From: Methylotenera sp.
GTDB taxonomy: Bacteria > Pseudomonadota > Gammaproteobacteria > Burkholderiales > Methylophilaceae
Length of the DNA: 35,774 nt
Direction of reading: 5' to 3'
NCBI GenBank assembly: GCA_005777825.1
Contig: SXLB01000078.1
Span: 1 to 35,774, forward strand
Shown: piece after piece, positions 30,001-35,774 of the stretch
How positions within the stretch are numbered: the stretch's first letter is position 1
Layout: each line of letters opens with the position of its first letter
Translations under genes and position numbers: made by a program
Notes under the pieces: generated by a model
Database searches by the model: none
Told to the model about the DNA's origin: nothing
What the model saw: only the letters and a program-made list of their open reading frames with translations

Positions 30001-30672
30001 TCAATCGCAACAGCTTAGATTTTCTAGCATAGCGGCCGGGGTTTCAATTAATGCATCGGCACCCCATTCACGTGGCCTGTCGGTCTCGGCCAAATAGCCA
30101 AACAAGGCTACTACCGTTTTCATGCCCGCCGCTCTGCCGGCTTGCACATCGCGTTCTGCGTCACCGACATAAATGCATTGTTGCGGTTGGCATTGCATTT
30201 GCGCGCAGGCCATCAGCAAGGTGTCGGGCGCGGGCTTAGGTTGCGGCGCATCGTCACCACAGAGCAAACAGGCAGCCCGTTCGAACAAGTTGCTGTCACC
30301 TAGCTTCACGGCCTTGGTTAAATTGACCGAGAATCGCCTGGGCTTATTGGTCACGATGCCCCATTTAATGCCCTTGCTGTCTAAGGCCGCCAACAAATCA
30401 GCAATACCCGGTAAAAATAGCGGATGTTGGGTATACACCGATTCATACAAATCCAGGTATTCCAAACGCATGACTTCAAATTGGCTGTCGTCCGGATAGA
30501 TAGCAAAACCCAATTCCAATAAACCGCGTGTGCCGTGCGAGGCCACCGGCCATATCTGCTCGTGTGGCAAGGGCGATTTACCATGCCGAGTTAACTGCAT
30601 ATTCAGCGCCAAGCCTAAATCGTGAGCGGTATCAACCAAGGTGCCGTCTAAATCGAACAAGACCACACTCAT
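30001..30672 (-). CDS. gph: HAD-family phosphatase (phosphoglycolate phosphatase / MupP-like)
   Basis: [44 protein letters not shown]. Confidence 0.88.
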   Translation of the reverse strand: MSVVLFDLDGTLVDTAHDLGLALNMQLTRHGKSPLPHEQIWPVASHGTRGLLELGFAIYPDDSQFEVMRLEYLDLYESVYTQHPLFLPGIADLLAALDSKGIKWGIVTNKPRRFSVNLTKAVKLGDSNLFERAACLLCGDDAPQPKPAPDTLLMACAQMQCQPQQCIYVGDAERDVQAGRAAGMKTVVALFGYLAETDRPREWGADALIETPAAMLENLSCCD

Positions 30673-31409
30673 GCCGGCAACACCGTATGCATGAGGTAAT
30701 TGACCGCCACATCGTCACTCAAGCGGTAAGTTTGTTTGAATGGGTGATAGCTCATGCCCCGCAAGCTCATGACATCGAGCTTGGCATGGCGAGCCCAACT
30801 TGATAACTCAGACGGCTTAATGAATTTGGCGTAATCGTGCGTGCCTTTGGCCAACAAATTAAGCAGGTATTCCGCGCCAACCACGGCCAACAAGTATGCT
30901 TTTGGATTGCGGTTGATGGTGGAAAAAAACACCGAACCATTCGGTTTAACCAATTTAGCGCAGGCTGCCACGATGGCCGCTGGGTCTGGCACATGCTCCA
31001 GCATTTCCATGCAAGTCACCACATCAAAACTGGCCGGCTCCAGCGCGGCCAATTGCTCGGCTGAGATGCACTGATAATCCACATCCGCGCCACTTTCTAA
31101 CTGATGCAATTTAGCCACGTTCAGCGCTTTTTCACCCAAATCAATGCCGGTGACTTTCGCCCCTTTAAAATGCATGGATTCGGATAGTATGCCGCCGCCG
31201 CAACCAACATCCAGCACCCGCTTGCCTCTCAAGTCCACCAAACCGTTAATCCAATTTAAGCGCAGTGGATTGATTTCGTGCAAAGGCTTAAATTCGCTGT
31301 TTATATCCCACCATTTGTGCGCGAGTTCAGCAAACTTTTGCAACTCGGCCTGATCGGCATTCAAGCTTACTTGGTCGGCTGTTTGACTTGCTGTATCTTT
31401 ACTTGCCAT
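30669..31409 (-). CDS. ubiG: Ubiquinone biosynthesis O-methyltransferase UbiG
   Basis: [45 protein letters not shown]. Start may be internal (TTG before NADQ). Confidence 0.95.
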   Translation of the reverse strand: MASKDTASQTADQVSLNADQAELQKFAELAHKWWDINSEFKPLHEINPLRLNWINGLVDLRGKRVLDVGCGGGILSESMHFKGAKVTGIDLGEKALNVAKLHQLESGADVDYQCISAEQLAALEPASFDVVTCMEMLEHVPDPAAIVAACAKLVKPNGSVFFSTINRNPKAYLLAVVGAEYLLNLLAKGTHDYAKFIKPSELSSWARHAKLDVMSLRGMSYHPFKQTYRLSDDVAVNYLMHTVLPA

Positions 31410-32728
31410 GTGTTCACTATGTCCTTTAATTCCTGAGGCTCAATATTGGCATACACGCCATTGCAATAACGCAATTCGCCGGCCACCCAAGTGTGGCTAA
31501 CTTGTTCCCTACCGCAGCAATAAACCAAATGCGAGATGGGATCGTAATAAGGTGCCAGCAATACTTCATCTAAACGCACGGCCGTTAAATCGGCGTGCTT
31601 GCCGACTTCTATCGAACCTATCTTTTCGTCTAAACCTATGGCTTTTGCCCCGTTAATGGTGGCCATGGCCAAGGCTTGCATAGCCGGCAAGGCACTGGCA
31701 TCGGCGCTCACGCCTTTGGCTAATAAGGCCGCCAAACGTATTTCACTGAATAGGTCTAAACGGTTATTGCTGGCGGCCCCGTCTGTGCCCAAGGCCACGT
31801 TAACGCCTTTGGCCAACAAATCCACCACCGGCGCCATGCCGCTAGCCAGTTTCAAATTCGAGCTGGGGCAATGCGCAATATGGCAACCGTATGCAGCCAA
31901 CATATCCATCTCGTAATCCAATAAATGCACGCCGTGCGCGGCCAATAAATCCGGGCCAAGCAAGCCCAATTTAGCCAACCTGGCTAAGGGACGCATGCCG
32001 TATTGGCTTTCACTACGGCTGATTTCCTCCAAGGTTTCATGCAAGTGCGTGTGCAAGCCTAGCGCCAATTGCTCGGCATAGGTGATGACTTTTTCTAAGC
32101 TGCGATCGGACACCGTATAAGGAGCATGCGGTGCAATCGACGAACTGATCAATGGGTTATTGCGCCATGAGTCGTGGGCATCAAAGCCTTTTTGCAAATA
32201 ATCGTCGGCATCGCTGGCGTAGGCCGAGGGGAAATCCAACACCAACAACCCCAGATTGGCCCGCATACCCGCTTGACTGGCTGCCGCCGCGGTCGCTTGC
32301 GGAAAGAAATACATGTCGTTAAAACAAGTGATGCCGCCACTAAGCATTTCGGCACAGGCCAACAAACTGCCGTCTTGCACGAATTGCGGTGAGACCAAGG
32401 CTTGCTCGGCCGGCCAGATGCGTTGCTCTAGCCATGTCATTAAAGGTAAGTCATCGGCCATGCCGCGCAGCAAACTCATGGCGGCATGCGTGTGCGCATT
32501 GATCAAGCCGGGTAGCAGTGCCTGCTCACCTAAATTGACCAGTTCAGCAGCGCGGAAAGCTTGTTTGGCCGCTTCGCTTGGCAGCACGGCCACAATCAAC
32601 CCGTCATGCACCACCACGGCGTGATCTTCTAGCACGGCAAAATCGGCTGCCATGGTCGCAATCCAGTGGGCTTCTATAATGAGATCAACGTCAGCGACTG
32701 CAGGGGTTAAGTATTTGCTATTAGCCAT
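31367..32728 (-). CDS. mtaD: TRZ/ATZ-family amidohydrolase (5'-methylthioadenosine/S-adenosylhomocysteine deaminase type)
   Basis: [60 protein letters not shown]. Confidence 0.9.
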   Translation of the reverse strand: MANSKYLTPAVADVDLIIEAHWIATMAADFAVLEDHAVVVHDGLIVAVLPSEAAKQAFRAAELVNLGEQALLPGLINAHTHAAMSLLRGMADDLPLMTWLEQRIWPAEQALVSPQFVQDGSLLACAEMLSGGITCFNDMYFFPQATAAAASQAGMRANLGLLVLDFPSAYASDADDYLQKGFDAHDSWRNNPLISSSIAPHAPYTVSDRSLEKVITYAEQLALGLHTHLHETLEEISRSESQYGMRPLARLAKLGLLGPDLLAAHGVHLLDYEMDMLAAYGCHIAHCPSSNLKLASGMAPVVDLLAKGVNVALGTDGAASNNRLDLFSEIRLAALLAKGVSADASALPAMQALAMATINGAKAIGLDEKIGSIEVGKHADLTAVRLDEVLLAPYYDPISHLVYCCGREQVSHTWVAGELRYCNGVYANIEPQELKDIVNTWQVKIQQVKQPTK

Positions 32729-32750
32729 AGCACTTATTCTACCAATAAAA

Positions 32751-32772
32751 AAGCCCCGTCATGACGGGGCTT
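32751..32772 (-). terminator. Intrinsic terminator of ompA-like gene
   Basis: AAGCCCCGTC-AT-GACGGGGCTT perfect 10-bp stem followed on the minus strand by a T run. Confidence 0.92.
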
Positions 32773-32796
32773 AAACTTAAACAGCGCAAATTTAGC

Positions 32797-33876
32797 TTAG
32801 CGGCAAGGCATTTCACGCTGTTTTTCGGCGGAAATGACCACGCGACGATTAGGCTGCAAGCACTCTATGAGTTTCTTGTTGGGTTTATCACCCTTGCATG
32901 CCACCACCGGCTCAGACTCACCTTTGCCAGAAGCTTGCAAACGTTTAGCCGACACGCCTTGCGTCATTAGGTAGGCTTTCACTTGATTGGCACGCCGCTC
33001 GGATAATTTTTGATTGTAACTTTCGCTGCCCAACCTATCGGTATGGCCGGTTACCATCACCAACTCGACATCGGCATTGGCTTTAATTTTATTGGCCACT
33101 TCGTCCAAAGTCGGCTTGGAACTGTCTTGCAGTTTATCTTGATCAAAGGCAAACAATTTTTCAGCCATTATGGTCACGGTTTCAAAGCTGGGCTTGCAAG
33201 CTGGCAATGCTGCAGCGGCAGGCGCATCTGGGGTAGCAGCGGCCTGCACTGGCGCGGCGGCCGGCGCCAATTCGGCTACTGGCATGGCAGTTGGGGCAGG
33301 AAAGCGGAACACACCGCCCAAATTAAGCAAGGTGTTGCCGACGGTGCCGCTTGAATCAAATACACCGGTTGATTTAGCCGTTGAACGCGACCATTGTTGA
33401 CGCACATCGGCTTGCACACCGAAGCTGTCATTGAATAAATACTGCGCACCCAAGCCTATATTGGCCAGCCATGAGGTTTTGCTTTTATCTTGAACTACGG
33501 TCGGTGAATAATCCAGCTTGTTATTCGCCACACCCAAGCCGGTTAGCAGGAAGGGACGGAAACTGTCTCGGCCTAACATATACAGGGCATCCATGCCCAA
33601 ACTGGTTTGTTTATACCGGCCATTACCACCTAAATCATCGTTAGCGCGCGCGTAGCTGAGACCAGACTGTATGTCCCAATGCGGACTGAGCTCTTTGCCC
33701 AAGCGTATGGACGCACCGCCGCCATTTTTGGCAGCCAAGTCTTTATCGGTATCCATCAAGCTCACGCCCGGCACGGCATACCACGCACCGCTGTAAGCTT
33801 CTTCTGCGCTGGCATGGCCTGCCAACAAACCCAATGCTGAAAGCATGGCTGCTATAAACTGACGATTATTTTTCAT
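32797..33876 (-). CDS. OmpA-family outer membrane protein (beta-barrel plus C-terminal OmpA domain)
   Basis: Signal peptide, barrel-like N-terminus, A/P-rich linker, VTGHTDRLGSESYNQKLSERRANQVKAYL. Confidence 0.93.
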   Translation of the reverse strand: MKNNRQFIAAMLSALGLLAGHASAEEAYSGAWYAVPGVSLMDTDKDLAAKNGGGASIRLGKELSPHWDIQSGLSYARANDDLGGNGRYKQTSLGMDALYMLGRDSFRPFLLTGLGVANNKLDYSPTVVQDKSKTSWLANIGLGAQYLFNDSFGVQADVRQQWSRSTAKSTGVFDSSGTVGNTLLNLGGVFRFPAPTAMPVAELAPAAAPVQAAATPDAPAAAALPACKPSFETVTIMAEKLFAFDQDKLQDSSKPTLDEVANKIKANADVELVMVTGHTDRLGSESYNQKLSERRANQVKAYLMTQGVSAKRLQASGKGESEPVVACKGDKPNKKLIECLQPNRRVVISAEKQREMPCR

Positions 33877-33963
33877 GATTTACTCCTTAGCTGAAAACGA
33901 AAGGCCTTAAAACCACCTTAGCTATCAACCGCACTATCAATATAGCGCCATATTAACAAAATT

Positions 33964-34680
33964 TCACAGCATCTTACGAATTACTTTGACCTTCTCGGCA
34001 TCCAGCGTGGATTGGCGTTGATTCCCGACGCACACCCCGCCCCTAAAACCGATGTAGTGTGGCTGCAGGTTTTTTGCCGCCGCCAGGTGGCTATCCCTTA
34101 ATGAGCCAGCCAAACCCAATAGCAAGCCTTGCGCTGCGACCTGCTTAGCAAATTCGTTGGCTTGCTTGGCACTGTAGTGGTCAAACAAGCTCAGGCCATT
34201 TTTAGTTTGCGTGTCCAGCATCACACCGAGAAAACCGGCTTGCTTAATGTCGGCAAGCAAACTGTCTGGGTAGGCGGTTTCCGCAAACAGCACCGCAATC
34301 AGTTGTTGGCCAGCCTGCGTATAAGGTAACAGGGCTTGCAAGCAGCCTCGATAATCCTCGGTGGCAAAAAAGCCAATTTTAACGATGGCCACACCGGTAG
34401 CGATGACTTGATCCAGTTGCGGCAGCCACTGCTCAGCTTGCATGGGCAAATCGCCTAAGGTCGCGCTGGTCAAGCTTTTTTGGCTCATGGGTTGCTGGTT
34501 TAGGTAGGCGACGATACCGCGGATGTCGGCTAGCGGCAAGGCCCCCAAGGCACCGCTATGCGGATTTTTAAGGTCTATGATATCGGCACCCAGCTCTAGC
34601 GCCATCTTCGCCTCATCCAGCGTGCAAACGCTGATCAACAATTGCGGGCTAGCTTGGCTGCTCAGCAGAGCGGCATTCAT
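33964..34680 (-). CDS. mfnB: (5-formylfuran-3-yl)methyl phosphate synthase (MfnB, DUF556)
   Basis: LLISVCTLDEAKMALELGADIIDLKNPHSGALGALPLADIRGIV; ATGA overlap with upstream gene. Confidence 0.88.
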   Translation of the reverse strand: MNAALLSSQASPQLLISVCTLDEAKMALELGADIIDLKNPHSGALGALPLADIRGIVAYLNQQPMSQKSLTSATLGDLPMQAEQWLPQLDQVIATGVAIVKIGFFATEDYRGCLQALLPYTQAGQQLIAVLFAETAYPDSLLADIKQAGFLGVMLDTQTKNGLSLFDHYSAKQANEFAKQVAAQGLLLGLAGSLRDSHLAAAKNLQPHYIGFRGGVCVGNQRQSTLDAEKVKVIRKML

Positions 34681-35252
34681 GCGAGATTGCTCCCGTCTTG
34701 CGCGGCATAGTAGTTATCTATTTTATCGGTCAGCCAAGCCCATGCCTGCAGTTCACGTTCACCCGCAGTTTTGTCTATGGCAATTTGCAAATACTGCCTT
34801 TCTGATTGCACTTTTTCTTTGGATAACCTAGTTAAACGGCTGACCAACACCGCCAGTTCTATCACCGCGGCTTGGGCGCGGTTAAAGCCGGCAAATGCTT
34901 GATGCTGCACGCTATGCTGCACCTGCATATGCAAGCGCGGACGCTCGGCATCGTCCTCCACTTGCAACAAGGTCAATTCCTCATGCGCTAAGCAATCCGC
35001 CAACCGATAGCCCATGAGCTGCTCGGCTGGCAACAGCGACCAAGCTTGCCTATTGGTCAGCGCCCCAGCAAACACCCGCACGTCATCGCATAGGCTGAGC
35101 ACGGCGCGTTGAGTGGTCATGATATTGCTTAAGGTCAAAGACGGCTTATACGGAGAAATAATGACCGTCTTGCCTAGCCTTTGTATGCCAAAAGGGGCCA
35201 CGTGCACCTCGCCTTGCTCATTCATGCTGCTAACGATGGTTTCAAATATCAT
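34677..35252 (-). CDS. DUF447 family protein (H4MPT-associated, predicted flavin-binding)
   Basis: MIFETIVSSMNEQGEVHVAPFGIQ...VIISPYKPSLTLSNIMTTQRAVLSLCDDVRVFAGAL; next to mfnB. Confidence 0.8.
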   Translation of the reverse strand: MIFETIVSSMNEQGEVHVAPFGIQRLGKTVIISPYKPSLTLSNIMTTQRAVLSLCDDVRVFAGALTNRQAWSLLPAEQLMGYRLADCLAHEELTLLQVEDDAERPRLHMQVQHSVQHQAFAGFNRAQAAVIELAVLVSRLTRLSKEKVQSERQYLQIAIDKTAGERELQAWAWLTDKIDNYYAAQDGSNLA

Positions 35253-35774
35253 GATTTGATTTTTTCGCGGCTAATTTACGTGCAGTCATGGCAGCCTCAC
35301 GATGGGCTATTTTAGCCTCAGGCTGAGTTGGCGCCGCGCTCAAACCCCACTCCAAGGATTGATCTTGCACGTAACGTTTTTTCAGTTGCCAGGCAATTTG
35401 CGCTCTAGCCAATTCCACGCCCAAATAAAAAGCATGCGAGGCATCGTCATGCACGTCTAGCAAAGGGTATAGCGCAAACGGATCGGTCGCTTGGTGTAGC
35501 CCATCCCTGTTGTATACGTGCACACCTTGCTCGCTAACCTGGATACGAAAGTTAGGGTCTTTGATCATGCTGGCAATCTCTTTAATTTCATTCACGCTAT
35601 AGCTGAATGGCCGCCTATCATGTAGGCCCAGCAAGCCATTGCTGTAGCCACGCGGTAGCCTGTCATCGGTCTTGGCAGCGTGCATAACTCGCCTAGCTAA
35701 ATCGGCTTCGGCGATGGCATTCACCGCGTGTGGGCTGACCGAGGTTGCCAGCACGGCATTGATGTTCAATTCGC
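35242..35774 (-). CDS. DUF6513-type dihydropteroate-synthase-like protein, C-terminal part (truncated by window end)
   Basis: DPNFRIQVSEQGVHVYNRDGLHQATDPFALYPLLDVHDDASHAFYLGVELARAQIAWQLKKRYVQDQSLEWG; the listed TTG start is internal and the frame stays open to the window edge. Confidence 0.75.
   Translation of the reverse strand, partial: ELNINAVLATSVSPHAVNAIAEADLARRVMHAAKTDDRLPRGYSNGLLGLHDRRPFSYSVNEIKEIASMIKDPNFRIQVSEQGVHVYNRDGLHQATDPFALYPLLDVHDDASHAFYLGVELARAQIAWQLKKRYVQDQSLEWGLSAAPTQPEAKIAHREAAMTARKLAAKKSNHDI

Noticed and set aside
1-35774. CRISPR array, prophage, transposon, toxin-antitoxin or secretion island
   Set aside because: No spaced direct repeats, integrase/transposase, terminal inverted repeats or typical TA pairs seen; gene content is core metabolism and housekeeping.

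Overview
This 35.8-kb window looks like chromosomal DNA of a betaproteobacterial, probably methylotrophic, organism. That placement is inferred from gene content and protein similarity by eye. I saw no phage, transposon, CRISPR array, rRNA or tRNA. Gene order: guaA 3' end, GreA/B-family factor, nitroreductase, ABC-F ATPase, an unlisted 48-aa DUF3149-type membrane protein behind an FNR-like promoter, typA, two tandem RhlE-type DEAD-box helicases (the first with a ~360-nt structured leader), a tandem PepSY protein, hslR, a Lon-like AAA protease, moaE/moaD, rmuC, an AI-2E/PerM transporter, yigZ, fhs, a DUF302 lipoprotein and cysB. These are followed by a sulfate-assimilation cluster (TSUP-cysI-DUF934-cysH-cysD-cysN, then fdxA), a YgjP-like metallopeptidase, ffs (4.5S RNA), dnaX-ybaB-recR, gph-ubiG-mtaD, ompA, and the edge of a bacterial tetrahydromethanopterin gene set (MfnB, DUF447, DUF6513 C-terminus). 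The most interesting signals are small-scale: (i) an FNR-like palindrome exactly at -41.5 of a plausible promoter whose predicted transcript starts with a stem-loop, driving DUF3149; (ii) the long structured leader with a TTG start codon ahead of the first helicase; (iii) an ferredoxin-linked APS-reductase-type sulfate pathway with the uncharacterised DUF934; (iv) poorly characterised H4MPT genes at the right edge. I cannot demonstrate a wholly new system from this window alone.
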